DNA from: Saccopteryx bilineata
Taxonomy: Eukaryota; Chordata; Mammalia; Chiroptera; Emballonuridae
Assembly: GCF_036850765.1 (NCBI RefSeq)
Contig: NC_089492.1
Span: 162,624,296-162,688,295, forward strand
DNA length: 64,000 bases
Reading direction: 5' to 3'
The notes under the pieces are model-generated. The model worked only from the letters and a program-made list of their open reading frames with translations, ran no database searches and had not been told where the DNA came from. Below, piece by piece: positions 11,784-24,540 of the stretch. The translations under genes and the position numbers were made by a program. How positions within the stretch are numbered: the first letter of the stretch is position 1; every line of letters begins with the position of its first letter.

Positions 11784-12899
11784 TTTTTATTATAATTTTA
11801 TTTTTTTTAATGGGGTGACATCAATAAATCAGGATACATATATTCAAAGATAACATGTCCAGGTTATCTTGTCGTTCAATTATGTTGCATACCCATCACC
11901 CAAAGTCAGATTGTCCTCTGTCACCTTCTATCTAGTTTTCTTTGTGCTCCTCCCCCTCCCCCTTTCCCTTTCCCTCTCCCCCCTCCCCCCGTAACCACCA
12001 CACTCTTATCAATGTCTCTTAGTCTCACTTTTATGTCCCACCTATGTATGGAATAATGCAGTTCCTGTTTTTTTCTGATTTACTTATTTCACTTCGTATA
12101 ATGTTATCAAGATCCCACCATTTTGTAGTAAATGATCCGATGTCATCATTTCTTATGGCTGAGTAATATTCCATAGTGTATATGTGCCACATCTTCTTTA
12201 TCCAGTCATCTATTGATGGGCTTTTTGGTTGTTTCCATGCCCTGGCCACTGTGAACAATGCTGCAATGAACATGGGGCTGCATGTGTCTTTGCGTATCAA
12301 TGTTTCTGAGTTTTGGGGGTATATACCTAGTAGAGGGATTGCTGGGTCATAAGGTAGTTCTATTTGCAGTATTTTGAGGAACCACTATACTTTCTTCCAT
12401 AATGGTTGTACTACTTTACATTCCCACCAACAGTGGATGAGGGTTCCTTTTTCTCCACAGCCTCTCCAACATTTGCTATTACCTTTCTTGTTAATAATAG
12501 CTAATCTAACAGGTGTGAGGTGGTATCTCATTGTAGTTTTGATTTGCATTTCTCTAATAACTAAAGAAGATGAGCATCTTTTCATATATCTGTTGACCAT
12601 TTGTATTTCTTCCTGGGGGAAGTGTCTGTTCATGTCCTCTTCCCATTTTTTTATTGGATTGCTTGTTTGTTTGTTGTTGAGTTTTATGAGTTCTTTGTAT
12701 ATTTTGGATATTAGGCCCTTATCTGAGCTGCTATTTGAAAATATCATTTCCCATTTAGTTGGGTATCTGTTTATTTTGTTATAAGTTTCTCTTGCTGAGC
12801 AAAAACTTCTTAGTCTGATGTAGTCCCATTCATTAATTTTTGCCTTCACTTCTCTTGCCTGTGGAGTCAAATTCATAAAATGCTCTTTAAAACCCAGGT
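11784..12899 (-). mobile_element. 5'-truncated L1, minus strand, with target duplication
   Basis: The plus strand starts with a T run and 'aatggggtgacatcaataaa', the reverse complement of an L1 3' end, then a C-rich reverse-complemented 3' UTR tract (11949-11991), then ORF2 C terminus back to 12899. Minus-strand frames at 12031-12300 and 12385-12876 are clearly ORF2 C-terminal protein, including the [18 protein letters not shown] zinc-knuckle-like motif and the [12 protein letters not shown] segment. Several stops and frame changes make it inactive. The duplication 'gatggaatgattt' occurs at 11771-11783 and 12900-12912. Confidence 0.85.
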
Positions 12900-12912
12900 G
12901 ATGGAATGATTT

Positions 12913-13290
12913 GTCCCATGTGGAATATAGACCAATAAAAATGCAGAAGAAAATGCTTATGATTAGAAGGAGTCATAATAGGGAAACAACTCATCAATTC
13001 ATTTAATCTGGCAGCCTCATAAGCCCCCACATAGACATACAATTTAATCAGTTTCATCATATAGCAGATTAATTTTAGGAGTATCCTGTGGGAAAATTCA
13101 ATCTTCATAAGAAAACACTAAATATATTTCTAGAAATATATCACCCTTATGTAGTATAGTACTTTATATGTGCAAAATGCACATACTTTGCATTAATTAC
13201 TTACAAAATTTCTCTGATCGTATTCATATTTCATGTTTGAGGAAACCAAATAACAGATTTAAAATAACATCTTGTCACACAACTAATTAT
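12913..13290. other. Short non-coding stretch
   Basis: Nothing recognisable apart from A+T-rich background. A minus-strand open frame across it has no known motif. Confidence 0.5.
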
Positions 13291-13303
13291 AGAAATATTC
13301 ATT

Positions 13304-13683
13304 GGCCCTGGCCGGGTTGGCTCAGCGGTAGAGCGTCGGCCTAGCGTGCGGAGGACCCGGGTTCGATTCCCGGCCAGGGCACACAGGAGAAGCGCCCATT
13401 TGCTTCTCCACCCCTCCGCCGCGCTTTCCTCTCTGTCTCTCTCTTCCCCTCCCGCAGCCAGGGCTCCATTGGAGCAGGGATGGCCCGGGCGCTGGGGATG
13501 GCTCTGTGGCCTCTGCCCCAGGCGCTAGAGTGGCTCTGGTCGCAACATGGCGACGCCCAGGATGGGCAGAGCATCGCCCCCTGGTGGGCAGAGCATCGCC
13601 CCATGGTGGGCGTGCCAGGTGGATCCCGGTCGGGCGCATGCGGGAGTCTGTCTGACTGTCTCTCCCTGTTTCCAGCTTCAGAA

Positions 13684-13714
<31 letters not shown>

Positions 13715-13723
13715 AAAAAAAAA
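13304..13723 (+). mobile_element. SINE type A, young copy
   Basis: The tRNA-like head has an A box (tggctcagcgg) and a perfect B box (ggttcgattcc), closing with the 'cggccagggc' acceptor-like end. The GC-rich body includes 'caacatggcgacgccc', 'gggcgtgccaggtgg' and 'gcatgcgggagtctgtctg', then 'cagcttcagaaaaat' and a 40-base A-rich tail. The duplication 'agaaatatt' flanks it (13291-13299 and 13724-13732). It retains CpGs and shares diagnostic bases with the copies at 17409 and 42580, suggesting a recently active subfamily. Open frames on both strands here are artefacts. Confidence 0.9.
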
Positions 13724-13732
13724 AGAAATATT

Positions 13733-16222
13733 AATATGAGTTCAGATGCTGTACTAAGATAGCAAAGTTACGTGCTCAGAATTAACTGATACGTGGTTCA
13801 GGGTACACATATTTGATCTGCTTAAGTTAATTTAAAGCTTTAATGCTCAAATGATTCATTCAACAATGGTAGGGAATAAACCAGAGGAAATATGTCTCTG
13901 CAATCTGTAATCATGTTGCTTTGGCAATTATCTCTTATATTTTACTCTCCAGGCTTTTTTTGTTCCTTTGCTATTTTGATTGCTGCCCATCATATATTGT
14001 ACCCTTCTAGAACCATGCTTTCCTGGAAATACCCCATACAAACAAGCCAATTATTCCTTTTCCTCCCTTCCTTAATAGAACGTTCCCAATTCACACCAAA
14101 TCTCTCAGTAATCTGATAACTAATTTTTATCTAAATATTTACTATACAAACTCATAATTATTTGGGGAAGGCACTTAGGTGGTTTAGCATGTCATCTCTC
14201 CCAAGAACATCACCGTTTTAACAGATGATGGTAGATTATTAGATAATTTATGATGAGGGATTAGACAAGCTCTCTCTCTCCCACTACCATTACTAAAGTC
14301 CAGTATCCCTCCTCAGCTTTCCTGAGATGCACTTTTATATCTATCATCTGTATAATTCACATTCTGGAGAATCTCTTTTTAAAAATACAATTCCTAGTAT
14401 GCACTATAGCTAGAAGCAGCTATTTTGTCAGGGAAGCATTTTAATTGTTGACAAAGTGCTGGTACTAACTCTTTGATTCTGGTAACTCTCAGATTTGTAT
14501 GATATATTTGCTTGCAGTGCCAATGCACAAATGCTCACACTCAGGGCTGGTTTTTCATGTGCCACAAGAGTTATGAATCAAAGATGCAGATATGTCCTCC
14601 CTCATACACACACAATTCTCTGATTACCCTTCCCCCATAAAGCCTGAAATGTCACACCACTAGAAATTCTTTAGGCTGAAAGACAGGCACAATTTTTTCC
14701 TTGGCATTTTTGGAAGAGGTAGCACCTTATCAGTCACTGAAATCTAAATACTCATTATTTGATTGTTTTCCCACAGGGCAAGAAGGTTCCCAAGAGGATA
14801 TATTATATATTTAGGGACATTGACCTGGAAAAGGCTGAGGCCTAATTTCATGGAGCACTGCCTAAAGAGGACACTCTAGTACAAGCATTGAGCAGGGAGA
14901 CTCAAGACTAACAGAGGAAGCAGGAGATAGTATGCCATTTTGAAAGGCTACCAAAATAAGTAAGGTACTGATGAATAGCCTAATGAAATGGCTTCAAAGT
15001 CTGATGTTATCTACTCTATTAGACTCAATGCCTTCCTGTTCATATGCTCAATACTTCCTAGGATTTTAGGGAAAAGGACAGAGAATCCCAAAGGAGTCAA
15101 ACCACAGCCCAAAGAATGTTAAAGATAACTTTTTTTTTAAGTAAAGTGGCATGAAATCAAGTTTTAATACCAGGAAAAACAGAGAATAAGGTACCAAAGG
15201 AAACTCTGGTACAGTTTAGATCAGACTTCTTGATTCTACCAATTAGTTGTTTATTAAGTAAACACTTAGAAGTTACTGTGCCAGGTAATAACTGAAATCC
15301 AGAGAAGAGTAAGACATGTGGATATCTGATAAAGCACTAATGTCAATGAATGGTGAACACTGTCAATACTACACCAATGCTTGGGAAAGAATTCTTTTTG
15401 GGCACATGTGTTTAATGGAGGAGTAAACATTTGGGTAGAACTTCAAAAACTGTTGAGATTATTTATTATAAGCAGAAGAGGCAAGAAGGCAGTGGAAAAA
15501 TGAAGTAGTCAAGCATAGTGAGGTAGTTGAGCACAAGATGTCTTCAGGAGGCAGATAAGCTGTTGCCAAGAGGGAGATAAAGTTTCTAAAAGCCTGAAGG
15601 GTATCAGAATCAACTACCTTAGGTCAAATTCCAGCTCTCCCATTGGGGACCATAAACAAGACACATAGCTTCTTTGTGCCTCCATTTTCTCACTGAAAAA
15701 GAGATAATATAAGCACCTGCAGCATAGGAATGTTATAAGAATAGAAAGAAAAAAATCTGCATGTAAAATGCTCAGTGAAGTAATGAACACATCTATTTTA
15801 TTTATTATTCTTTACTGTTATTTTTGCTCACATAGAATATTTATATCTATCTATCTTCTATCTTATATAGCTATAGGAAATGGGGCTATAAAGACAAGAT
15901 TATTCCTTAAATGCCAGATGACAAGATGCAGAAAATAAAGAAATGACTGGAGCTTTTGGGAGTGTGTTATACTTCGGGAAATTTACCCTGGCAGCAAGGT
16001 GCTGGGTGTGCTGTAAGGGCTGCATAGAATGGGAGCTTAGAAACCAGAGGAAAAGAGATTGAATAGGAAGTGATCGCTGCAGCTGACACATGAAGTAATG
16101 TTGTCCTGAACTAGGAAATGACAACAGAGGTGACGAGGAAGGTATAGACTTGAGGGAATTTGTGAAACAGAGAGAGTGTATGGTAGAATCTAGAAAGGAA
16201 ACTGAAGTTATATCTAATGTTT
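13733..16222. other. Non-coding stretch with one MIR
   Basis: No gene is recognised. Positions about 15620-15780 read as a sense MIR ('agacacatagcttctttgtg', 'cactgaaaaagagataat', 'ataagcacctgcag'). The remainder is unassigned single-copy-like sequence. Confidence 0.45.
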
Positions 16223-16231
16223 AAAACTTTA

Positions 16232-16624
16232 GCCCTGGCCAGTTGGCTCAGTGGTAGAGTGTCGGCCTGGCGTGCGGAAGTCCCGGGTTCGATTCCCAGC
16301 CAGGGCAAACAGGAGAAGGGCCCATCTGCTTCTCCACCCCTCCCCCTTTCCTTCTTCTCTGTCTCTCTCTTCCCCTTCCACAGCCAAGGCTCCATTGGAG
16401 CAAAAGATGGCCCGGGCGCTGAGGATGGCTCCTTGGCCTCTGCCCCAGGCACTAGAGTGGCTCTGGTCGAGACAGAGCGATGCCCCGGATGGGCAGAGCA
16501 TTGCCCCCTGGTGGGCGTGCCGGGTGGATCCCGGTGGGGCGCATGCGGGAGTCTGTCTGACTGCCTCCCCGTTTCCAGCTTCAGAAAAATACAGAAAAAA
16601 AAATAAAATAAAAATAATAAAAAA
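16232..16624 (+). mobile_element. SINE type A
   Basis: Head 'gccctggccagttggctcag' with B box ggttcgattcc and the full body, ending in an A-rich tail with AAAAT units. Flanked by the duplication 'aaaacttta' (16223-16231 and 16625-16633). It carries the 'cggaagtcccggg' and 'gacagagcgatgcccc' variants, so it is a different subtype from the 13304 copy. Confidence 0.9.
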
Positions 16625-16639
16625 AAAACTTTAATGACT

Positions 16640-17390
16640 AAGACTAATATGGTATCATAATTAAAAGCAGAAAATCAATATAAAATGATTTAGGAAAGAA
16701 AGGGGAGAATAATTAATTCAAAAGGTAACTTGAAATTTAAGTGAAATGCATTATGGGAAGCTAGGGTTGCAGAAAGAAATTCAGGAGAGAGCTCAGGTTG
16801 GAGATATGTTACCTTCCAAGAAACAGTAGAGCGTAGGTTTGATGGATGACCTCTCTGCATGCAAAAATGCCATGATAAGAGGCTGTACCTTGAGGTACTG
16901 AACCTTAGGGTAAACAGACTTGGGAGTAATATCATTATTTTATTCTCTCTTGCCATAATTATGCTGTTATAGAACTCTTAGTGATAAGGCATATACCTTG
17001 GTTTTCACTTGCTTATTCTTTCATTCATTTGTCCATTTGCAAATATTCATTACACAATTTTTAAGGTGTGTAAAGCCTGAATGTGTCAAGGCATTCAGAC
17101 TGTAGCCCAGAGAAATCTGATAACCCTTTTGAAGAGCTTTTCTTCATGACCAAGCACTTTCATTCATCATTTACCAAAAGTATTTTGACTACGTACCATT
17201 TTGTGTAATCAACAACTAGATCAGAAGGGTGAGTGAGGGGGCAAACTGCCCTTAAGAGCCTCACCTTGGCATCAATTGCTCTACAACTCATCCTTGCTAA
17301 CTTTGGCAAGAGTAACTCCCTAGGTGGGAAAATACTTTGCATTTTAACACTATGAAGTGAGGTTGTAATTAGCAGAAAACCAACTAAACA
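16640..17390. other. Non-coding stretch, nothing recognised
   Basis: No domain-bearing frame and no clear repeat. The minus-strand frame at 16690-16956 has no known motif. Confidence 0.45.
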
Positions 17391-17408
17391 CTGATAGCTC
17401 ACTTCTTT

Positions 17409-17790
17409 TTTTTTTTTTTTTTTTTTTTGCATTTTTCTGAAGCTGGAAACAGGGAGAGACAGTCAGACAGACTCCCGCATGCGCCCGACCGGGATCCACC
17501 CGGCACGCCCACCAGGGGGCGATGCTCTGCCCATCCTGGGTGTCGCCATGTTGCGACCAGAGCCACTCTAGCGCCTGGGGCAGAGACTACAGAGCCATCC
17601 CCAGCGCCCGGGCCATCTTTGCTCCAATGGAGCCTTGGCTGTGGGAGGGGAAGAGAGAGACAGAGAGGAAGGCGCGGCGGAGGGGTGGAGAAGCAAATGG
17701 GCGCTTCTCCTATGTGCCCTGGCCGGGAATCGAACCCGGGTCCTCCACACGCTAGGCCGACGCTCTACCGCTGAGCCAACCGGCCAGGGC
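17409..17790 (-). mobile_element. SINE type A, young copy, antisense
   Basis: Full-length in reverse complement, from the T run at 17409 to 'ccggccagggc' at 17790. Flanked by a perfect 17-base duplication 'tgatagctcacttcttt' (17392-17408 and 17791-17807). The perfect duplication, intact B box and retained CpGs indicate a recent insertion. Confidence 0.92.
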
Positions 17791-17807
17791 TGATAGCTCA
17801 CTTCTTT

Positions 17808-19028
17808 AGAACAAAACAAAACAAAAAAAACCCCTCTATAGCTAATTGTTCTTAAGTGCCTAAGCCACACTGAGGCAAAGAGCACTTTGTACCCTTTTCA
17901 CCTCCCAAGTCCTGCTCCCCATCCTTTCTCTACCATCTCCATGGTGACCTCTAAAACAAGCCATTACAATCTTGACATGGCACCAGGCTGACACCTTGGG
18001 CTGGGATTTAATTTTGAGTTATAACCACGTTAGGAAAACATATGATGTGGCCGTTTGCTTACAGAAAAGGAGGGGGATAGATCATAAAACCCTCTTTTTT
18101 TACGAGCTGTTGCTTGATTCGTTCCTGGAGCCCCAAGTAGCAAGCTTCTAAATCAATGTGTGCAGCTGTTTTGGCTTCTTGGAGCCCAGCAGGTGTATTG
18201 CTCAGCTCGGCTGCCATCTCCCTACACTCATGTAACAAATAACATCTTACACACACCGGCCAGCCATCAGAGTTACTGCTGGTCCCAGAGAGGCATCCTT
18301 CCTTCTTCCCTACAATCCTTTATCCTCCTTTCTTTATTTTTCTTTTTTTATTTCTTTAAGAGTAAATGAAAACAGTAACAGAAAAATCCATGAATTTTTC
18401 ATCACACTTTCTGGACACCTTTAATTGAATAACCTTTTGCTCCTTTGCCAAGAGCAGAGAGGGAGAAGGAAGAGAAAATCCACCACAATGTTTATTTGTG
18501 TTTGAAAAATAAAACAATAGAAGTATTGTGACTAGTGAAATCAATAAGTCTTCCTAAGCAATAAAGGCACACATCTGGTGTGACTTAAGTTAATGTAAGA
18601 GAAAGGGCTACAGAGGCCCAGAGTCCTTGCGTTCTCATTTCAACAGGTGACCAAGAAGCAGAAAAGGCTAATAATACACTACAAGCACAGAGACAGTGTG
18701 ATAAATACTGGGGGGCTTGCTGAGGAGGTGAAATCGTTGTTGGCCAATGACATCTACTAAAAAGGAAATAAATGTTCCTTCTTAAGGCTAACCATTGACT
18801 TTAGAGAACTGAAGGGCTGAGTGCTAACTTGAGAGTATTCTAAAGGGTCAACTGGACCACTTCCTGGGGAAATGCAAAGATAAGAGTTGGACCTCCTGAG
18901 ATTTGGTGGTGGGGCAGGTGAAGACAGATTGGACAACTTGTGGACTCTTCAATCAATGTAGGTCAATTGAAAGGGAGCTCCAGCGATGCCAGCGCAGTGA
19001 TTACTGCAAAGTGGAGGCTGCTGGGTTC
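17808..19028. other. Non-coding stretch, nothing firmly recognised
   Basis: Mixed-composition sequence with no known domain in any frame. GC content is somewhat higher around 17880-18300, without a recognisable exon. It could hold single-copy regulatory DNA, but nothing visible proves that. Confidence 0.4.
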
Positions 19029-19192
19029 CAGGTATCCTCAAACTACGGCCATTTATCCGGCCCCCCGCCGCACTTCTGGAAGGGGCACCTCTTTCATTGG
19101 TGGTCAGTGAGAGGAGCACTGTATGTGGCGGCCCTCCAATGGTCTGAGGGACAGTGAACTGGCCCTCTGTGTAAAAAGTTTGGGGACCCCTG
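19029..19192. mobile_element. hAT-type non-autonomous DNA element (relic)
   Basis: The left end 'caggtatcctcaaactacgg' and the right end 'agtttggggacccctg' form imperfect terminal inverted repeats. The interior is GC-rich ('ggccccccgccgcacttctg'). CAGGGGTCCCCAAAC-type ends are typical of hAT elements. No matching 8-base target duplication is seen, so one end may be altered. Confidence 0.65.
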
Positions 19193-22034
19193 ATAGACCT
19201 TGAAAACTGTAATAGGGTTGCTCAAAATGCAGGGAATCTGTGAAAATTTAATTTTAACTTAAGAGTGAAAACTTTTATAAGTATAAGTATGTTCTGTGTA
19301 GTTTTTAGATATACTTACTCTAAAATTTTATTTGTTATCTGAAATTCAAATTTTACTGGATGTCCTGTTCTTTATCTGTAATTCCACCTTCTAGGAACTT
19401 GATTTTTTTTTTATCTGATGCCTTTTCCAATGTTTTATGCTGTGTTATGGGTCAAAATAAGAAATGGCTGTAATGAAATCAAGCCTACCTTTTCTAGAAA
19501 GCCAGTGCTCATAAAAATACCCATCTTTATCTAGTACCCTTTGAATAAGGATTCATGGAATAAATCCCTTTTACAATTTATTTTAAAAAATAAGTGTTGT
19601 TCTCTTCTAAAGAGCTAGACTAGACTATATTTCTTCATCCTGAATGTCCTTTTGCAATGATGCCTTAAACTACTGCTTCATTCCAACAATTATTTGGGCA
19701 TAGGTCCATCTTTCACAAGGTGTGTTTTGCAGAACATCATGAAAAAACACATGTAGTGGTATCCTTCTCTCAGAAGTTTATAGTACTTTTCAGCAAAGTA
19801 AAGGATCTGAGGAATTTTGCAATAAACCCAGAGTTTGTTTAACTTATTTGATTACAGAACCACCTTTTCAAGAAATTCAATAGAACTAATAGGCTGAATA
19901 ACATAGTTTGATAAATGCTAGCTTAAGGTTTTGATATGTTTATTTCCTCCTCAGTCTATATGATTTTCAATTCCTATTTAAATATTAGCTGTCTTGTTTT
20001 ACATGTATTTTATTTTAAGCAATCTCAAGTCTTTCTCTCAAAGTATGAAACAAATAAATTCTAAACAAATAAGGAAAGCCTGAAGTGGTTGACATGTATC
20101 ACATACACAGTACACAAAATATTTATAAAGGGCACGTGACTCAGAGCATTCTGAGAATCATGGTCTTTAAAAAAACCTCTTTCCCTTTTCCTACTCTACA
20201 ACGGTGCTCATGTGTGTGGGTGCCACTCCCTCAAAAAGAACCTGCCTCTTTCTTTCTGCCATCGGCTCCTGTTCCATGATAAACCCCTCACCCCCATCGT
20301 GAACTTCATGGGCTGCCAGCACTCTCTGAATCCAATTTCTCTCAGGTGTTACTTTCCAGCCCAGACACTGCTGAGTTTAGCAGGAGCTCCAGGCTTGGGA
20401 GTACATTACATATGTAATACTTGGGGATGCTTAAAGGATAAAGGGGGTGGACACCATGTGAGTTATTGTTCTAACAGTCTCAATTATTAACTTAGCCCTC
20501 AGGCAAGACCCCCTTGGTACCTACCAATCATGCCAGCACAATATAAATCTATTTGTCATAGAGAAATCTCATTCCAAGTGGGAAAGGCTCCCTTATTTAT
20601 TCTAAGATGGATGGCAGGTACCAGAAACCTGGAATGACAGAATAGTCCATGAGTATTTTTATTTTTATTATTTTCTTAAACCAGTTTCCAACAGCTGGTC
20701 GCCAGTTGCCCCCTAATGTGGATACATAAAAGCAATGCCTCAAACATTGTGCTAGCCAGGATCAGGGAAGAAACACAGTCCTCATAAATCAACATTGCAC
20801 TGTTCTACAGCTTTAACTCAATGAAGTGCATGTGTATGAAAGAAAGGGACAAGTACTGAGGAAAAAAAAACACCCCACCATGGATAAATGAACACCAGCT
20901 AGACAAAGCTTTTGTCATCCTTTCAGTCTGCCTGCACCAGTCATATTATTCAGGCGAGACCACAGGTTCCCATAGGCTAAGCTTTCAAGAGCCCAGTCCT
21001 GGTTCTTTGTAAAGAAAAGCTGGATGCCTGTTGTTTAAGTTTCAAGAGAGCAGAGCAGAGATGTCAGCATGGTTCATTCCTGGACTGTCGGATGGCAGTG
21101 CACTAGAGATAGTAAGGCAGATTTAGGGCTGGGTTCTAGAAAAACAAAAAGGAAAAGGAAGTCATACTAAGGAAAGAAAAGAATGGAATAAAAGGGGTAA
21201 AATGTGGAAGGAAAATGAAAAAGATGTGGGCACCCCCACAAATGACTGAACTTCCATTCAGTGTAGAAGAATAACTTTCCAGGGACCAATTCATGTGACA
21301 TTCAGCAGACATTATAAGCTAAGTACTAAGTTTCAAGATAAACTCTGAAAGTTATTTCACAAAGAATGGAGTCCCAAACTAACTTTTAATAAAGGCAACT
21401 TCACTTTACAGTTAGAGAAACAGTGGCTACTCCAACTGCATTGCTGAATGAAAATAACCAGAAATATGTCAGCAGAATACAGCCAAAGAAGAAATTCAGT
21501 CTTAGGTTATTGTCAACACTGTTATGTTCAAGACCATCCAATGGCAAAGCACTCACAATTCTTCAGCATATACATTTACCACCCCCCCCCCCTGAATAAT
21601 TCCCAGATCTAGTAATACTGGTTGGAAATGTGACCTTGACACTAGAAGGGCCTAGGCACTAACATAGGGGAGTAAATATTAAGGAATTCAGTGCAGTCCA
21701 TATTTAATCATTCATTCACATGTGAGGGTTAATTCCATGCCAGACATTGTGCCAGGTGGCTGTCTGGGTAGGATGAGAATCCCAGATCCATCATTCCTGC
21801 CACCTTCCCACCTTATTCTAATATAGTTACATATGACTAAAAGATGTCAGACTGGTTGCCCTAAGAAAGAACAAAAATCAGTAGGTATCAGACTTTAAAT
21901 GAAGAGCATAAATCATGTAAATAACATTATTCACTTATATTTTTAGTGTCCCAATACAGTCATACTCATACTTTCCTGGAATGATCTGGATGAACCACGT
22001 ACTCTCCATTTTAGAGCTGAGAAATTGAAGAGTT
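19193..22034. other. Non-coding stretch, nothing firmly recognised
   Basis: No gene or clear repeat. A run of 12 C lies near 21580-21592. Plus-strand frames at 20085-20490 have no recognisable domain. Around 21660-21760 the wording 'ttaattccatgccagacattgtgcc' suggests a trace of an old MIR/L2-class repeat. Confidence 0.4.
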
Positions 22035-22047
22035 AAAAGACTAACTA

Positions 22048-22312
22048 GCCTGACCAGGCAGTGGTACAATGGGTAGAGTGTCAGACTAGGATGTGGAGGA
22101 CCCAGGTTCAAGATGCCAAGGTCGCCAGCTTGAGTGCAGGCTCATCTGGTTTGAGCAAGGCTCACCAGCTTGAGCCCAAGGTCACTGGCTTGAGCAAGGG
22201 GTCACTCGGTCTGCTGTAGCCCCACGGTCAAGGCACATATGAGAAATCAATCAATGAACAACTGAGGAGCCACAACGAAGAATTGATGTTTCTCATCTCT
22301 CTCCCTTCCTGG

Positions 22313-22359
<47 letters not shown>

Positions 22360-22386
22360 AAAAACAAACAAACAAAACAAACAAAC
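22048..22386 (+). mobile_element. SINE type B with CT tract
   Basis: Head 'cctgaccaggcagtggtac', then the 'ggctcatctggtttgagcaa' body, 'aaggcacatatgagaaat', a (CT)n tract at about 22316-22358 and an A/AAAC-rich tail. The flanks 'aaaagactaacta' (22035-22047) and 'aaaaaactaacca' (22387-22399) are an imperfect target duplication. A minus-strand open frame ending in an Arg-Glu run comes only from the CT repeat. Confidence 0.85.
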
Positions 22387-22399
22387 AAAAAACTAACCA

Positions 22400-23061
22400 A
22401 AACCAAAGGTAACCAATTTCTAAGCAACAGATACAGCCTGACTTCACTATCCAATGCCATCTTCCCAAGAGCCTTTTCTTCCTTAACTGGTTAAGAAGGT
22501 CAACAAAGAATCTTTCATACCTCAATATCTAAACTGCCTTTGTTCGCACCATCTCCTTTCTGCGCTGTGACCAATGGAAAACCAACTGCTGACAGTAATC
22601 AGATGTTTATATTACTATATCAACTAACATAACCCTCCCAAGGTAAATTCCCAACTCAATAGCTTTCTGTTACTTGTGGATGATCTGAAATTTTTTTTTA
22701 TTTTAAAACAGAAGGAAAAATTAAACCTATAACACATATAACCCTATACCATTTACAAAGAAACTACCTAATCAACCATAGACCAGAACATAAAAGGCAT
22801 GGCATGGGGCAAAAATTAATTATAAGTAGTGAATTTGATAACAGAGAAAATTTAATATCATATACTTACAAAGTAAGTGTAAAAATAGTTCCCAGGATTC
22901 TGATTTCTTAGAGCTAGCATCAAAATCAAATACTTCTCTGCACAGCCCCTCATCTTAAAAAAGAAAACAATAAATAATTCTGACAACCTAAGATTTTTTT
23001 TGTACTAACTTAAAATCTGGGAAAATATTTAAAAGATATATTTTTCATTTCTTCTAATTAA
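22400..23061. other. Non-coding stretch
   Basis: A+T-rich sequence with no recognised repeat or gene. Confidence 0.45.
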
Positions 23062-23074
23062 AATTGGGAAAATT

Positions 23075-23444
23075 GCCTGACCAGGTGGTGGTGCAGTGGA
23101 TAGAGCATCGGACTGGGATGCAGAGGACCCAGGTTCGAGACCCCGTGGTCACCAGCTTGAGTGCGGGCTCATCTGGTTTGAGCAAAAGCCCACCAGCTTG
23201 AACCCAAGGTCACTGGCTCCAGCAAGGGGTTACTCAGTCTGCTGAAGGCCTGTGGTCAAGGCACATATGAGAAAGCAATCAATGAACAACTAAGGTGTTG
23301 CAACACACAATGAAAAACTAATGATTGATGCTTCTCATCTCTCTCCGTTCATGTCTGTCTGTCCCTGTCTATCCCCTCTCTGACTCACTCTCTGTCTCTG
23401 TAAAAAATTAAAAAAAAAAAAATTAAATAAATAAATAAATAAAT
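23075..23444 (+). mobile_element. SINE type B
   Basis: Head 'gcctgaccaggtggtggtgc', B-box-like ggttcgagacc, the 'ggctccagcaaggggttac' body, then CT-rich sequence and an AAAT tail. Flanked by a perfect 13-base duplication 'aattgggaaaatt' (23062-23074 and 23445-23457). Confidence 0.9.
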
Positions 23445-23457
23445 AATTGGGAAAATT

Positions 23458-24540
23458 TTTTCATAATTTAAAAAAATCTATTTACGTATTTTCTCCCCTA
23501 TGAAATGTAAAGGATAGTATACATCGCTATTCTTGAAGGCCTAATGAGAGGGAGAGGTCCTAGTTGGGGTTTTGATATCCTCAGAGAATTAGAGACAATT
23601 TTGCTTTATTTTGCATTGTTATTCTAGTTATTGTTTATGTTTAATTATGGAACCTGCTAATTTACTATTCTACCCTATCCTCACTTCTTAAGACTCCATT
23701 AACTTCTGTGAATTTGAAAGAATAATTTAGATGTTTTAGGTTTTTGACAAGAACATTTATGAGAAAAGAGATATTTTTAATCTACTTCCATCATAATTTA
23801 TGACAATATCATCACATAGGTGAATCTTTCAGTTCACTTTTCAGTCAGTTTCCTGACCCTCTCACTTCTAATAATATTATAACCCATCCTACTAAAGACA
23901 TTCATACACATGCTTATCCCACACCTTGTCATTAACAGTAAGCGCACACCACATATATTCTCAATTTTAAGTATACTGCTCTAGTCAGTAGCTCCTATCT
24001 CTCCATCTTATTTACTTTAGTACTCTAGCTCCCATCAATTATTTGACTTCACAAAAACTAAAACATTAATATTTGCATAAAGTTTTAGTACATTATGATC
24101 TTACCTTCTTCATCATTATAATCACTCTCTTGTATAATACCATCAATTTCTTTAGCTGCCATTTCTCCTACCCTTCTGGCAAAATACCAACAATGATTAA
24201 CTCATAAATTTTCTGTACTCCACACCTGCCTTTACACAGTTGAGTATGGCTGAAGAAAAACACATATCAAAGTTGATGAGTCTTATTCTAATTTCATGAC
24301 AAGTTACACCAGGAAGACCCTTGTGCTACCTGGAAGTCCTGCTACATTTCCTTAAATTCTTAAAATTTCTCCTCTGATAGATGCTATTATTAATCTTCCC
24401 TTCTCTTCTCCAAACTTCTATCATCACCTATTTCATTTTTATTCTCTGTTGATGACCTTATTTCTTATTTCACTAAGGGAAGGAGTCAAAGGGGATCATC
24501 TAAGAGAATAAGAATGTAGAGTTAAGAAACTAATACAGAG
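23458..24540. other. Non-coding stretch, possibly old repeat
   Basis: No gene is seen. The part from about 24100 on has pyrimidine-rich wording ('ctcctctgatagatgctatt', 'cacctatttcatttttattc') reminiscent of an old LINE-associated segment, but too diverged to name. Confidence 0.35.

Noticed and set aside
13304..13380. tRNA gene call at SINE heads (A and B boxes present)
   Set aside because: The heads are tRNA-like but lack a proper anticodon arm and sit in repeats with A-rich tails and target duplications.
13380..13620. CpG island marking a gene promoter
   Set aside because: The CpG-rich stretch is the body of a young SINE; similar peaks occur at each young copy.
17427..17774. Long overlapping open frames on both strands (also at 13322-13639, 16217-16634, 30888-31377, 34159-34648, 46893-47368, 57288-57848)
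   Set aside because: All coincide with GC-rich bodies of type A SINEs; the same peptides recur in each copy and end in tails or duplications. They are not genes.
22313..22525. Minus-strand frame ending in a long Arg-Glu repeat
   Set aside because: Produced by the (CT)n tract of a SINE.
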